Source: Balneolaceae bacterium UBA3186
Lineage (GTDB): Bacteria; Bacteroidota; Rhodothermia; Balneolales; Balneolaceae
Length of the DNA stretch: 64,000 nt
Direction: 5' to 3'
Assembly: GCA_002364085.1 (NCBI GenBank)
Contig: DEXK01000013.1
Span: 248,001 to 312,000, forward strand
Shown: in pieces, positions 42,365-52,067 of the stretch
Layout of the letters: each line of letters begins with the position of its first letter
How positions within the stretch are numbered: the stretch's first letter is position 1
Program-made: the position numbers and the translations under genes
Notes under the pieces: generated by a model
Seen by the model: only the letters and a program-made list of their open reading frames with translations
What the model was told of the DNA's origin: nothing
The model's database searches: none

Positions 42365-42880
42365 ATGACTTTTCTTTTAGCAGGCGGAGGAGGCTTATTA
42401 TCGTTTAATCCAGGTTTTGCGTTGTGGATATTGATATCTATGATCGTATTTATTCTGGTAATGATGAAGTATGCGGTTCCGCCAATCATGGCAGCGCTTG
42501 TTGCTCGCGAAGCGAAGATCAAAGATTCTTTGGAATCTGCTGAAAAAGCTTTGGCGAGAGCTGAGGAAGTATCGAAAGATAACGAAAAAGCGCTCCGTGA
42601 AGCTGAAGCTAAAGCTCAAAAAATCCGAAAGGAAGCTTTAGAAGAAGCGGAACTCCTTCGTTCAGAACGAATTTCGAAAGCTAAAGATGAAGCTGCTCAA
42701 ATAATAGAACAAGCGAAAGCTTCTATTGAGCAGGAAAAGAAGCAGGCGTTATTGGAACTTCGAAATGAAGTTGCTCAATTAGCGATCAAATCTGCTTCTC
42801 TGATCATCGATGCGGAACTAGATAACGATAAGAACAACAAGCTGGTCGATAATTTTATTACCGACTTGTCAAAAAATTAA
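42365..42880 (+). CDS. atpF: F-type ATP synthase subunit b
   Basis: A 171-residue stator subunit: an N-terminal transmembrane helix (about 18-37, ALWILISMIVFILVMMKYA) followed by one long charged helix with many Lys/Glu/Ala repeats (EKALARAEEVSKDNEKALREAEAKAQKIR...), the b-type dimer. It spans the gap from membrane to F1. It is 13 bases after atpE and followed after 9 bases by atpH. Confidence 0.95.
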   Translation: MTFLLAGGGGLLSFNPGFALWILISMIVFILVMMKYAVPPIMAALVAREAKIKDSLESAEKALARAEEVSKDNEKALREAEAKAQKIRKEALEEAELLRSERISKAKDEAAQIIEQAKASIEQEKKQALLELRNEVAQLAIKSASLIIDAELDNDKNNKLVDNFITDLSKN

Positions 42881-42889
42881 GCTTAGCTG

Positions 42890-43438
42890 ATGTTGGTATC
42901 AAAAGCAGCGCGACGTTATGCAACAGCACTTCTTGAAAGTGCTAACGAGCAAGGTTCGATTGAGAACACTTTGAAAGATATTCATCTTATCAAAGCAACC
43001 ATCGAAGGCTCAAAAGAATTAAGAGCTTTTCTTAAAAGCCCTGTTGTAAAACCAGCTGATAAACAAAAAGCTTTGGCATCAATTTTTGATGGTAAAGTTT
43101 CTAAAGATGTTTCTCGGTTTATTGGTTTACTAACTAACAAGGGTAGAGAAGATATTCTTGATGAAGTTGCCAACGCATTTATAGATGTATACAATGTTCA
43201 CGCTGGTATTATTACAGTTGAAGTTAAAACTGCAAAGGCATTGAAAGACGCTCAAATTACCGAGCTAATTAAAATGCTTGAAAAAACGACCTCAAAAACC
43301 GTAAATCTTGATTTGAAAGAACAAGTGGAGTTGAGAGGTGGTATTTCAGTAAAAATTGATGACACCGTAATAGATGCTACCGTTAAGCACAAGCTGGAAC
43401 AGCTTGAAACACGATTCCTCGAATCATCGATGGAATAA
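42890..43438 (+). CDS. atpH: F-type ATP synthase subunit delta
   Basis: A 182-residue peripheral-stalk subunit linking b to the top of F1. The N-terminal helical domain starts SKAARRYATALLESANEQGS, the expected AxRYAxALxExA pattern. The C-terminal domain has VELRGGISVKIDDTVIDATVKHKLEQL, the family ending. It is followed by atpA after 35 bases. Confidence 0.95.
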   Translation: MLVSKAARRYATALLESANEQGSIENTLKDIHLIKATIEGSKELRAFLKSPVVKPADKQKALASIFDGKVSKDVSRFIGLLTNKGREDILDEVANAFIDVYNVHAGIITVEVKTAKALKDAQITELIKMLEKTTSKTVNLDLKEQVELRGGISVKIDDTVIDATVKHKLEQLETRFLESSME

Positions 43439-43473
43439 TCAGAATTTGAAAAGATTTAGAAATTAATAATACA

Positions 43474-45090
43474 ATGAGCCAAGTCAGACCAGACGAAGTT
43501 TCAGCCATATTACGTAAACAACTAAGCGGCTTCAATAATGAAGCGGATGTTTATGATGTTGGTACCGTACTTGAAGTAGGTGACGGTATTGCACGCGTTT
43601 ATGGCCTCTCTAAAGTGCAAGCGGGTGAGCTTGTGGAATTACCTGATTCTAAAGATGAAAACGGTAATAACATAACAGGAATGGTACTTAACCTTGAGGA
43701 AGACAACGTGGGTATCGTGTTGTTCGGATCTTCAAGTTCTGTAAAAGAAGGTCATACTGTTAAAAGAACTCAAGACATTGCATCTATTAATGTAGGTGAA
43801 GGTGTTTTAGGTCGAGTTATTGATCCGCTTGGAAATCCAATTGACGGTAAAGGTCCAATAACAGGTGACACTGTAAAATTACCATTAGAGCGTAAAGCTC
43901 CTGGTGTAATTTATCGTGAGCCGGTAGCAGAACCACTTCAAACAGGTATTAAAGCCATTGATTCATTGATACCAATTGGACGTGGACAACGTGAGCTTAT
44001 TATTGGTGACCGCCAGACTGGTAAAACTTCAGTTGCTATTGATACTATTCTAAATCAAAAAGCAACTCAGAATTCTGAGAAGCCGGTTTTTTGTATTTAC
44101 GTAGCAATTGGTCAAAAAGGATCTACTGTTGCAGGAATTAAGCAAGTTCTTGAACAAAACGGTGCAATGGATTACACAGTAGTTGTATCTGCACCGGCAA
44201 GTTCTTCAGCTCCAATGCAGTATATTGCACCATTTGCTGGTGCAGCTGTTGGAGAGTATATCCGTGATACTGGTCGTCACGCTTTAGTAATTTATGATGA
44301 TCTTTCGAAGCAAGCTGTTGCATATCGTGAGATGTCTCTTCTATTGAAAAGACCTCCGGGACGTGAAGCTTATCCGGGTGATGTATTCTATCTTCACAGT
44401 CGTTTACTTGAGCGTTCTGCTAAGATCATCAACGATGATAAAGTAGCTCAGGCAATGAACAACATACCTGAAGGCTTAAGACCAATGGTAAAAGGTGGTG
44501 GATCACTAACAGCACTTCCTATTATTGAAACCCAAGCTGGTGACGTTTCTGCTTATATCCCAACAAACGTAATTTCTATTACTGATGGTCAGATCTTTTT
44601 GGATACTGACTTATTTAACTCTGGTATACGTCCTGCAATTGATGTAGGAACTTCAGTATCTCGTGTGGGTGGATCTGCTCAGGTTAAATCAATGAAGAAG
44701 CTATCAGGTACTTTGAAGCTTGATCTGGCTCAGTATCGTGAATTAGAAGCTTTTGCTAAGTTTGGGTCTGATCTTGATGCCGCTACTCAAGCTCAATTGA
44801 GAAAAGGTGAAAGAACGGTAGAGTTGTTGAAGCAAGATGTTTATCAACCACTTCCAGTTGAAAGAGAAATCGTTCTGCTGAAAGTTAATGATGCCGGATT
44901 ACTTGATAAGCTCCCTGTTGACTTGATCAGTGAATTTGAAGCTCAATTCCTTGAAACTGTATTATCAAAGTATAGCACAGAAATGGATGATTTAGCTAAA
45001 ACCGGTGTACTAACTGATGAATTTGGAACTAAGGTTCTTGATTCAGCAGCTACAGTTATCGATCAAATTTTAGCTGGACAAGAAGCTTAA
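43474..45090 (+). CDS. atpA: F-type ATP synthase subunit alpha
   Basis: A 538-residue non-catalytic nucleotide-binding subunit of F1. Walker A GDRQTGKT is at 178-185. The RVYGLSKVQAGELVELP start, PGVIYREPVAEPLQTGIKAID and the ALPIIETQAGDVSAYIPTNVISITDGQ segment are diagnostic. Length is slightly more than usual because of an insert near 58-68 (SKDENGNNITG). It is followed by atpG after 3 bases. The catalytic beta subunit is not in the cluster. Confidence 0.98.
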   Translation: MSQVRPDEVSAILRKQLSGFNNEADVYDVGTVLEVGDGIARVYGLSKVQAGELVELPDSKDENGNNITGMVLNLEEDNVGIVLFGSSSSVKEGHTVKRTQDIASINVGEGVLGRVIDPLGNPIDGKGPITGDTVKLPLERKAPGVIYREPVAEPLQTGIKAIDSLIPIGRGQRELIIGDRQTGKTSVAIDTILNQKATQNSEKPVFCIYVAIGQKGSTVAGIKQVLEQNGAMDYTVVVSAPASSSAPMQYIAPFAGAAVGEYIRDTGRHALVIYDDLSKQAVAYREMSLLLKRPPGREAYPGDVFYLHSRLLERSAKIINDDKVAQAMNNIPEGLRPMVKGGGSLTALPIIETQAGDVSAYIPTNVISITDGQIFLDTDLFNSGIRPAIDVGTSVSRVGGSAQVKSMKKLSGTLKLDLAQYRELEAFAKFGSDLDAATQAQLRKGERTVELLKQDVYQPLPVEREIVLLKVNDAGLLDKLPVDLISEFEAQFLETVLSKYSTEMDDLAKTGVLTDEFGTKVLDSAATVIDQILAGQEA

Positions 45091-45093
45091 TCT

Positions 45094-45984
45094 ATGGCTA
45101 ATTTACGCGACATAAGAAACAGAATTAGTTCTGTAAATAGCACACAGCAAATAACCAAAGCTATGAAAATGGTTGCTGCTGCTAAACTTAGAAAAGCTCA
45201 GGAGCGGATGACAAAAACCCGTCCTTATGCTGCTAAGATTCAGAATGTTGTTGGTCGTTTAGCTGATAGTGGAAGTATCTCTAGTCCTTTAGTTGAAAAA
45301 TCAGAGACCAACCAAAACCTTCTATTTATAGTTGTAGGTTCTGACAGAGGTCTTTGCGGAGGTTTCAATAACAATCTTTTTAAAGAACTGGAAAAAAGAT
45401 TAGCTAAAGATTTCTCAACTCAATTAGAAGCCGGTACTGTTTCATTAGTTACAATTGGTAAGAAAGCTACAGCTCATTTTAAGAAAAGAAGCTATAATGT
45501 AGTAGAATCTTTTCCCGGATTTTTTGATACTATTGAATATGATCCTACTTCAGCAATTATGGATTCAGCTACAAAAGACTTTGTAGATGGTGTATATGAT
45601 GAAGTTTATATTGTATTTAATGAGTTTAAATCTGTAATCGCTCAAAATAGAAAAATCGATAAGGTATTACCTATCGATCCTAACAGTTTTGGAGTGAAAT
45701 CAGAGGATGATTCTAAAACTTCTATTGACTATATTTACGAGCCAAATTCTGAAGCCATATTAGAAAAGTTATTGCCACTTCATTTGAATACTCAACTGTG
45801 GAAAGCGATACTTGAATCTAATGCTTCTGAGCAAGGAGCAAGAATGTCTGCTATGGATAGTGCAACTGAAAACGCAAAAGAACTTGAGCGTGATCTTAAG
45901 TTGAAGTATAATCAGGCAAGACAAAGTGCTATTACAACTGAAATTTCTGAAATCGTATCAGGTGCACAAGCACTAAGCGAATAA
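45094..45984 (+). CDS. atpG: F-type ATP synthase subunit gamma
   Basis: A 296-residue central-stalk subunit. The N-terminal helix NLRDIRNRISSVNSTQQITKAMKMVAAAKLRKAQ and the C-terminal helix ARMSAMDSATENAKELERDL...YNQARQSAITTEISEIVSGAQAL form the coiled-coil shaft. The DRGLCGGFN segment is conserved. It is the last synthase gene here; atpD and atpC (beta, epsilon) do not follow and must be elsewhere. The next feature is tRNA-Ser. Confidence 0.97.
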   Translation: MANLRDIRNRISSVNSTQQITKAMKMVAAAKLRKAQERMTKTRPYAAKIQNVVGRLADSGSISSPLVEKSETNQNLLFIVVGSDRGLCGGFNNNLFKELEKRLAKDFSTQLEAGTVSLVTIGKKATAHFKKRSYNVVESFPGFFDTIEYDPTSAIMDSATKDFVDGVYDEVYIVFNEFKSVIAQNRKIDKVLPIDPNSFGVKSEDDSKTSIDYIYEPNSEAILEKLLPLHLNTQLWKAILESNASEQGARMSAMDSATENAKELERDLKLKYNQARQSAITTEISEIVSGAQALSE

Positions 45985-46012
45985 GTTTTAGTTTATTTAT
46001 TGAATATTCGAC

Positions 46013-46097
46013 GGAGAGTTGGCAGAGTGGTCGAATGCGGCGGTCTTGAAAACCGTTGTGCCGCAAGGTACCGGGGGTTCGAATCCCTCACTCTCCG
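46013..46097 (+). tRNA. tRNA-Ser (UGA)
   Basis: An 85-base tRNA with a perfect seven-base acceptor stem GGAGAGT (46013-46019) and ACTCTCC (46090-46096). The anticodon loop CTTGAAA (46045-46051) carries anticodon TGA (46047-46049), so it reads UCA. The long variable arm GTTGTGCCGCAAGGTAC is typical of serine tRNA, and the T-loop GGTTCGAATCC is present. The CCA end is not encoded (GCA follows the stem). It lies 28 bases after atpG, and a terminator follows. Confidence 0.97.
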
Positions 46098-46105
46098 CAT
46101 TTTTA

Positions 46106-46130
46106 AAATAGCCCGTTAAGGGCTATTTTT
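46106..46130 (+). terminator. Rho-independent terminator after tRNA-Ser
   Basis: AAATAGCCC (46106-46114) pairs with GGGCTATTT (46120-46128) around the loop GTTAA, followed by more T residues. It probably ends the atp cluster and tRNA transcript. Confidence 0.88.
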
Positions 46131-46177
46131 ATTTAAATAATTGATATTTTGTTGCGTTACAAGCTCAAAAAAAATCT

Positions 46178-47557
46178 ATGAAAAAAATCTTCACTGTTTT
46201 CATCTTTTTCATCATTGTATCTGCTGGTTCAATTTCTGCACAAGATACTTTAGAAATTTCACTTCAAGATTTTATTGATCTTGGAATAGAAAACTCAGGT
46301 CAAATAAAGTATGAAAAGACTAATGTTGATTTAGCTGAAAACAGAGTAGATCTAGCTAAAGATCAACGAATTTTACCAAGCCTATCTTTCAGATCTGAAC
46401 ATGCACTTGTTCCGGGCGTAACTTCACCAGGCAACTTTCCTGAAGAACAGATTTACCTTGATCCTAATGCAAAAAATGATTGGGATAAAATAGGAGTATT
46501 TAATAGGATGAGAATTAGTGGAGTTCAACCTGTTTTTACGTGGGGTTCTATTAATAAGGCTGTATCTGCAGCTCAGGAAGCAGTAAAAGCAACAGAGTTT
46601 GAATTTCAGGCTAAAAAGGAAGATCTAGAAGTAAGACTCTATGAGCTGTACTATAGCTATGTGTTAGCTTTAGAGATTGAACGGTTATTAAAAGATGCTG
46701 AAGATAAGATCGATCAAATTGAAAAATCTCTTGATGATGCTCAGGAAGACGGCGAAGATATAGATGAAACAGATGTATATAAGTTCAAAGTATTTAAAGC
46801 TCAATTTGGCATACAAAAGGCAGAGGTAGATGAGAGCCTCGTATTTGTTAAACAAACCTGGCAATATCTTTTAAGGAATGAAAATGGAAATGTATACACA
46901 CCTTCGGTAAGATATCTAGATCCATTGAGTTCACAACTATCTAGTTTAGATTATTACCAAAGCAGTGCATTTTTAAATCGAAACGAATTAAGAGGTATTA
47001 ACACAGGTAAAGAAGCCTTAGTAAAGTATATAGACTATCAAAAAGCACAAAATTTACCTGGATTATATCTCGGATTTACAGCCACTTTTGCTTCAACTCC
47101 GATTCGGCCAAGACAGCCAAATCCGTTTATTAGTACCCCGGAAAATACTTTAAATACTGCGGTAGGATTAACAATCCGTCAAAATTTAAATTTCTTTCAA
47201 GCAAATACTCAGTTAGAGCGTGTAAAGATCGAACTTAAAAAAATGGATTATTTATCTGAAGCTGCAAAGGATGGAATTCTTTTAGAAGTGAATCAAGCGT
47301 ATCAAAAAGCAGCTGTAGCTGAAGTTAAAGTAGATAAAACAGACGAAGCCTTGCTTACTACTAAACAGTGGTTAAGAATGGAACAACAAGACTATGATTT
47401 TGGTATAGGAGAAGTAAAAGATCTTATTGATGCTATGAAAATGGAGCTTGAGCTTAGGCTTAAGGAAAAGGAAAGCATTTTTGAATTTAATACATCAATG
47501 GCAAAACTAAATAATGCAGCGGGTATTCCGTTACATTTATTACAACAAAACGATTAA
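46178..47557 (+). CDS. TolC-family outer-membrane efflux protein
   Basis: A 459-residue outer-membrane channel subunit with a signal peptide (1-22, ending SISAQ). Two alpha-helical repeats typical of the OEP family are seen: LSLQDFIDLGIENSGQIKYE-like start, DLAENRVDLAKDQRILPSLSF, and VSAAQEAVKATEFEFQAKKEDLEVRLYELYYSYV. The family tail is KEKESIFEFNTSMAKLNNAAGIPL. Lack of an adjacent membrane-fusion or pump gene leaves its partner open. Its end overlaps the longest reading frame of the next gene, but the MlaC-like gene truly begins 1 base after the TolC stop. Confidence 0.87.
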   Translation: MKKIFTVFIFFIIVSAGSISAQDTLEISLQDFIDLGIENSGQIKYEKTNVDLAENRVDLAKDQRILPSLSFRSEHALVPGVTSPGNFPEEQIYLDPNAKNDWDKIGVFNRMRISGVQPVFTWGSINKAVSAAQEAVKATEFEFQAKKEDLEVRLYELYYSYVLALEIERLLKDAEDKIDQIEKSLDDAQEDGEDIDETDVYKFKVFKAQFGIQKAEVDESLVFVKQTWQYLLRNENGNVYTPSVRYLDPLSSQLSSLDYYQSSAFLNRNELRGINTGKEALVKYIDYQKAQNLPGLYLGFTATFASTPIRPRQPNPFISTPENTLNTAVGLTIRQNLNFFQANTQLERVKIELKKMDYLSEAAKDGILLEVNQAYQKAAVAEVKVDKTDEALLTTKQWLRMEQQDYDFGIGEVKDLIDAMKMELELRLKEKESIFEFNTSMAKLNNAAGIPLHLLQQND

Positions 47558-47558
47558 A

Positions 47559-48146
47559 ATGACACGAAGAATATTTTCAGTATTGATTTTGGTGTTTGCT
47601 TTAGTAACCATAGCTGAAGCACAAACACCTGAAGACGAAATTAAAACTTTACTCGAACAGAGAGATCAACAAGTTAAAACACTATTAGGTCCTAAAGGTT
47701 CTGAATACAGCGATGAACAGCGTGCTGAGATTAAGGATATTATAAATGGAATTATAGATTTTGAATCCATGGCAAAATATGCACTTGAAGATACATATGC
47801 CTCGCTTAGTAAAGAGATACAAACAGAGTTTGTTGATCTTTTTGCTACAATCGTTAGAGATCAATCTCTTAACAAACTGGATATTTACAGAGCAGAAGTA
47901 ACTTATAATTCTATTGAAGTAGAAGGAAATAAAGCTACTGTTAAAACTTATGCAGAACTAGATGATATAAGAACTCCAGTTGATTATACCATGGTAAAGG
48001 AAGAAGGAGAGTGGGTTATAACAGATCTTATACTAGATGAGGTATCTACTGCAGAATCATACAATCGTCAATTTCAAAGAATTATTACCAGAAAAGGGTT
48101 TGATTCATTGTTATCCACTTTAAGGAAGCGAGCTTCTAAAGCTTAA
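47559..48146 (+). CDS. mlaC: MlaC-like phospholipid-binding periplasmic protein
   Basis: A 195-residue exported protein. It has a signal peptide (1-21, ending TIAEAQ) with the ATG at 47559; a longer frame upstream overlaps the TolC gene and is unlikely. The body matches the MlaC/Ttg2D fold: EIKTLLEQRDQQVKTLLGPKGSEYSDEQRAEIKDIINGIIDFESMAKYAL and YNSIEVEGNKATVKTYAELDD, then VDYTMVKEEGEWVITDLILDEVS. MlaC carries phospholipids between membranes. The usual MlaE/MlaF/MlaD partner genes are not in the window, so it is an isolated copy. Confidence 0.85.
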   Translation: MTRRIFSVLILVFALVTIAEAQTPEDEIKTLLEQRDQQVKTLLGPKGSEYSDEQRAEIKDIINGIIDFESMAKYALEDTYASLSKEIQTEFVDLFATIVRDQSLNKLDIYRAEVTYNSIEVEGNKATVKTYAELDDIRTPVDYTMVKEEGEWVITDLILDEVSTAESYNRQFQRIITRKGFDSLLSTLRKRASKA

Positions 48147-48185
48147 AACCATTATATTTATTTAAATCAGATAACTAATTATCAA

Positions 48186-49211
48186 GTGCTAAAGTCAATT
48201 CAAAATGAAAAGCTGGCTAAAGAAGGATATGTTTATGTCAGCTATGGTCATAAAAAGTATTTAAAACATACTCTTGCTTCTGTTGTATCACTACGGCGTC
48301 ATGACAAAATACGTCCAATTGCACTTTATTGTAGTGAAAACCAGAAAAAAATGATCGAAGAAAAAGGTCTATCTGATTTTTTTCAGTATGTAAAAGTTCT
48401 TCCAGAAGAGAATTGTTCAATAGTCGGTTTTAAACATCATGTGTTCAAGTTTATGCCGTTTGAGCAAAATCTGTACTTAGATAGCGATATTATTTGGTGT
48501 AAAAATCCTGATTCACTATGGCGGTCGTTCGGCGTATTTGATTTCACAATTACAGGAAATTTAGTTTCGGATAATTTTTTTGGAGCTCCTAAAGGGTTTG
48601 GAGTACTTAAGGACATCTTTTTTGGTAGAAGGAAAAAGACTCTAAAGAATTTTGGACTTACGTATCTGAGTAGGGTTCAATCCGGATTGATATATGCAAA
48701 AGATTATTCTTTAACAAAGAAAGTATGTGATCTTGCCGGAGAAATGCTGGATCGAAAAGATGAAACTCATTTTAAAAGCCGCAAGATGGAGCAAGGTCGT
48801 ACTGAAGAGTCTTGTGAGTGGAGTCTTGCTATGGCTATGTCTAAATTAAATGTACCAATTTATCCCTGGCTACAAGGACATAGTAGTCCTCAACTTGATT
48901 ATATAGCTGACCTTACTGAACACGATGAAGAGTTTGAATATGTATCGTGTAAATACTACTGTGATAACTTTGCTTATTCATTAAGGGGAATTAAAGCTAG
49001 AAAACTCCGAAAAATTTTCTTGAAAATTTTATCCATATTCCCCGGCAAAGGAGACTTTATAAATACTACCCCTTATTGTTTACACTTTGGGTGGCTTCAT
49101 GAAAAAGTTCCTTTTTATGTATTTTCAGAATCTATATGGAAACAGATCACGTCGAATCAATTTAATCGAACACCTGTAAAATATTCTGAAAATGTATCAG
49201 AACAGCATTAG
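48186..49211 (+). CDS. GT-A nucleotide-sugar transferase-like protein
   Basis: A 341-residue cytosolic protein of the GT8-like glycosyltransferase type. The DxD-like motif Asp99-Ser-Asp101 in LYLDSDIIWCKNP binds metal and donor sugar, and the HTLASVVSLRRHDKIRPIALYC start and TPYCLHFGW end suit the fold. It starts at GTG 48186; no ATG gives a better N-terminus. Its end overlaps the longest frame of the next gene. It probably adds a sugar to a surface polysaccharide. The sugar cannot be read from sequence. Confidence 0.75.
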   Translation: MLKSIQNEKLAKEGYVYVSYGHKKYLKHTLASVVSLRRHDKIRPIALYCSENQKKMIEEKGLSDFFQYVKVLPEENCSIVGFKHHVFKFMPFEQNLYLDSDIIWCKNPDSLWRSFGVFDFTITGNLVSDNFFGAPKGFGVLKDIFFGRRKKTLKNFGLTYLSRVQSGLIYAKDYSLTKKVCDLAGEMLDRKDETHFKSRKMEQGRTEESCEWSLAMAMSKLNVPIYPWLQGHSSPQLDYIADLTEHDEEFEYVSCKYYCDNFAYSLRGIKARKLRKIFLKILSIFPGKGDFINTTPYCLHFGWLHEKVPFYVFSESIWKQITSNQFNRTPVKYSENVSEQH

Positions 49212-49212
49212 A

Positions 49213-50763
49213 ATGTTCAAACTATTTTTTTCGATTCTACTTTTAGTTGTTTTGTCATGCCCACTATTTTCTCAAAATGCTCGATTATTAGATCTTGATA
49301 ACGAAAGAGCTTATCGCCTAATAGAACTGATTAAAGAACGAGGTCATTTACAAAATCTTAATCCTGTAAAACTACCTTATGCTGTACAGCAAGTGAATAA
49401 TGGGTTAGATGATATTAGTACAGATGAACTTAGCGAACTTGAGAGAGAATGGGTGAATCAACTTAAGGAAGAAGTTGCTTTTTCTGAAGAAGAATTAGCC
49501 AAAGAGTATTTGATCGAACCCTATCTTTTGAATGCTACTGAAATAAATAACACTGACAGAAAGAATGTTTATAGACCAAGAAATAATGAACTATTTGTTT
49601 GGCCTTTTGGAGAAGTTGGTTCATTTGGTGATTTTGGTAACTTTACCTTAAAAGCGAATGTTCACTTTGATCTATATTATGAATTTGGATTAGATGGAAT
49701 AGACCCTACAAACAGACTCTATATCAGAAATGAGAACGCTTACGTAGGTTATAAATCAAAATATTTTAGTTCCTATCTTGGAAGAATTGAGTCAAGTTGG
49801 GGACAATTTAATCGAAACTCGACTTTTCTGACTCCAAATGCATTGCCTTTTGATCAATTTCAATATACTGTTGGTACGAACAAAATATCTTTTAATTCTT
49901 TGAATGGAATTTTGGATAATGTAGATGCAGACGGTACTTATGATGGCCATACGTTAGGAGACAGATCAAATTCTAAAAGACGGTATTTAAGCTTAAAAAG
50001 TATAGATTGGAAGGTTAATGAACATCTTTTTCTGAGTTTTAAGGAAGGAATACTTTATTCGGGAGAGAATGTAAATATGGATGCCAGATATATGGTTCCT
50101 TCGTTTTTATTTTTCTTTTTGGAGGCAGCCACTCCCAGAGATCAAACTGAGAACTTATTTATCGGAGGGAGCATATGGTATAACTACAATAACATCACGT
50201 TGTACTTTGATGCAATGTTGGACGATCTGATTACAAATAGAAAAGAAAGAGGAGTCAGTGAAAAAAATAATTTTGGTATAGTAGCCAATGCATCCTATTC
50301 TTTTATCAATAAACCAATAAAGCTAAACTTGGATTCTGAGCTATTCACTTATCAGGTTTACAATACGGATCAAGCCGATGGCAGATATTTATATCTGGGC
50401 AGAGGGATAGCATCTCAATACAATGATTATATTTTTTCTGAGTTGAAGCTGGATTATTTCATGGAGAATATATTAAAAGGTTTAACACTGTCTCCATATT
50501 TCGGAATTTTGAAACAAGGAGAGCAGGTAATAAACCAAGAATTCCAAAGTGAATATCCAAATGGAAGGGGCTATGAATATGTTTTAACAGGAACTGTTGA
50601 AACCACAAGGCGTACCGGACTAGAAGTTTATTATTCGCCGGTTAGGTTTTTTAGATTAAAATCAGATTTGGGATACAACTTTGTTTCTAATAAAAATAAT
50701 GTAGAAAATGCTTCAGAATCCAGATTTTCTTCTATGTTTGAAATCAGTTTTATATTTAGGTAA
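49213..50763 (+). CDS. Capsule assembly Wzi-like outer-membrane protein
   Basis: A 516-residue exported protein (signal peptide about 1-21, ending LFSQ). It matches the Wzi family: NARLLDLDNERAYRLIELIKERGHLQNLNP near the start, then a long run of amphipathic beta-strands (RLYIRNENAYVGYKSKYFSSYLGRIESSWGQF) forming a barrel, and an aromatic terminal FEISFIFR. Wzi anchors capsule to the outer membrane and acts as a lectin. The start at ATG 49213, 1 base after the previous stop, gives the cleaner signal peptide. Neighbouring glycosyltransferase and flippase genes support a capsule role. Confidence 0.8.
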   Translation: MFKLFFSILLLVVLSCPLFSQNARLLDLDNERAYRLIELIKERGHLQNLNPVKLPYAVQQVNNGLDDISTDELSELEREWVNQLKEEVAFSEEELAKEYLIEPYLLNATEINNTDRKNVYRPRNNELFVWPFGEVGSFGDFGNFTLKANVHFDLYYEFGLDGIDPTNRLYIRNENAYVGYKSKYFSSYLGRIESSWGQFNRNSTFLTPNALPFDQFQYTVGTNKISFNSLNGILDNVDADGTYDGHTLGDRSNSKRRYLSLKSIDWKVNEHLFLSFKEGILYSGENVNMDARYMVPSFLFFFLEAATPRDQTENLFIGGSIWYNYNNITLYFDAMLDDLITNRKERGVSEKNNFGIVANASYSFINKPIKLNLDSELFTYQVYNTDQADGRYLYLGRGIASQYNDYIFSELKLDYFMENILKGLTLSPYFGILKQGEQVINQEFQSEYPNGRGYEYVLTGTVETTRRTGLEVYYSPVRFFRLKSDLGYNFVSNKNNVENASESRFSSMFEISFIFR

Positions 50764-50777
50764 TTAACCACGAGCCT

Positions 50778-52067
50778 TTGTTTCCTGATTCTGAAAAAAA
50801 TAATGTACTGATATTTGCACCTTACTTTCCTCCCAGATTGAGAGTTGGAGCGATAAGACCCTATCGTTTTGCAAAATATTTAAGCAGGAAAGGCTGGAAT
50901 GTTTCAGTAATATCCATCAAACATCCCGGAAAAGAGCTAAATGAAACACAGAAGAAAGACCTTGAGAATGTTTCGATCTATGAATTAGCACCTCCATTTG
51001 ATAATACAACAACAGCTTCTAAGCAAACTTCTTCTTTACGATCTGATAACTCCATTTTAACTAAAATTGGTGATTGGGTTGATTCACAAATACCTACAGA
51101 TACATGGTTGCCCTTTTTCTGGTCTAAGAAAAAAGAAATCAATGACATTATTGATAGAGTTAAACCAGATATCATTTGGAGTACTTCTGATCCTTGGTCA
51201 GGGGGGTATGTTATTGGTAAGATTGCTGTAAAAAAGGGAATTCCATGGGTATCTGATTTCAGAGACCCATGGACTCTATGTTCTGTCAGGTTCACAGAAA
51301 AAGGGTTCTTTGCTCAAAAAGTTGATAAAAAATTAGAGAAATGGATTATAAATAACTCTGATTTTATGACTTTCACATCGTTAACAACTGAGCAGAAATA
51401 CGTAAGGTATTATAATATTCTAAAAGGAAGAACTACTACTATTTACAATAGTTTTGACTCAGAAATCCAAGAAACTGATAGCACAGAAATAAGACAGAAA
51501 GACACATTTGATATATATTTTTTGGGATCTTTTAGAGAGTTGTCAACTGCAGAGTTAATAATTAACACTCTTTCAAAAGTCAAAGAAATTGATAAAGAAA
51601 AGTTTGATAAAATTTTTGTCCATTCGTACGGAGATCTAACTGAACAAGATCTGAGTTTATCAATTGAACGAGGTGTTAGAGACAGATTTATTACTAGAGA
51701 TAAAGTTGCGTTTTCTAAAGTTCAGCACGAACTTCATAATGCTGATCTTTTATTGCTAAGCACTCACCCGGAAAGAAATGATATTGTTCCAGCTAAACTA
51801 TGGGATTACTTATTAGCAAAAAAGAATATTCTTTCATTGGTTCAAAATCCTGAAGTGTCTAGTATACTAGAAAGCAGTAATACCGGAAAACAGTTTGATA
51901 AAAAGGAATTAAATAAAGCAGCTGAATATATTCTTGAAATGCTAGAGCAGAAAAGGAATCCTAACACTTCAAAAAGTAACAGAGCTATTAAGATATCAAA
52001 CTTTGACGCTCCTAACAGAGCCTTACAATTATCAAAGGTTCTTAAAGAGGTAATTAAAGATGGCTAA
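50778..52067 (+). CDS. Glycosyltransferase, GT4-like
   Basis: A 429-residue GT-B glycosyltransferase homologous to the gene at 37829: NNVLIFAPYFPPRLRVGAIRPYRFAKYLSRKGWNVSVISIKHPG. The C-terminal half holds DIYFLGSFRELSTAELIINTLSKV and ADLLLLSTHPERNDIVPAKLWDYLLAKKNILSLV, the donor-binding part. A TTG at 50778 (MFPDSEKNN) is used as start, as no nearby ATG fits. It is 14 bases after the Wzi-like gene and overlaps the flippase by 8 bases. Confidence 0.83.
   Translation: MFPDSEKNNVLIFAPYFPPRLRVGAIRPYRFAKYLSRKGWNVSVISIKHPGKELNETQKKDLENVSIYELAPPFDNTTTASKQTSSLRSDNSILTKIGDWVDSQIPTDTWLPFFWSKKKEINDIIDRVKPDIIWSTSDPWSGGYVIGKIAVKKGIPWVSDFRDPWTLCSVRFTEKGFFAQKVDKKLEKWIINNSDFMTFTSLTTEQKYVRYYNILKGRTTTIYNSFDSEIQETDSTEIRQKDTFDIYFLGSFRELSTAELIINTLSKVKEIDKEKFDKIFVHSYGDLTEQDLSLSIERGVRDRFITRDKVAFSKVQHELHNADLLLLSTHPERNDIVPAKLWDYLLAKKNILSLVQNPEVSSILESSNTGKQFDKKELNKAAEYILEMLEQKRNPNTSKSNRAIKISNFDAPNRALQLSKVLKEVIKDG

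Noticed and set aside
47514..47558. Extended MlaC-like N-terminus overlapping the TolC gene
   Set aside because: It would remove the signal peptide from the N-terminus. The ATG at 47559 follows the TolC stop by 1 base.
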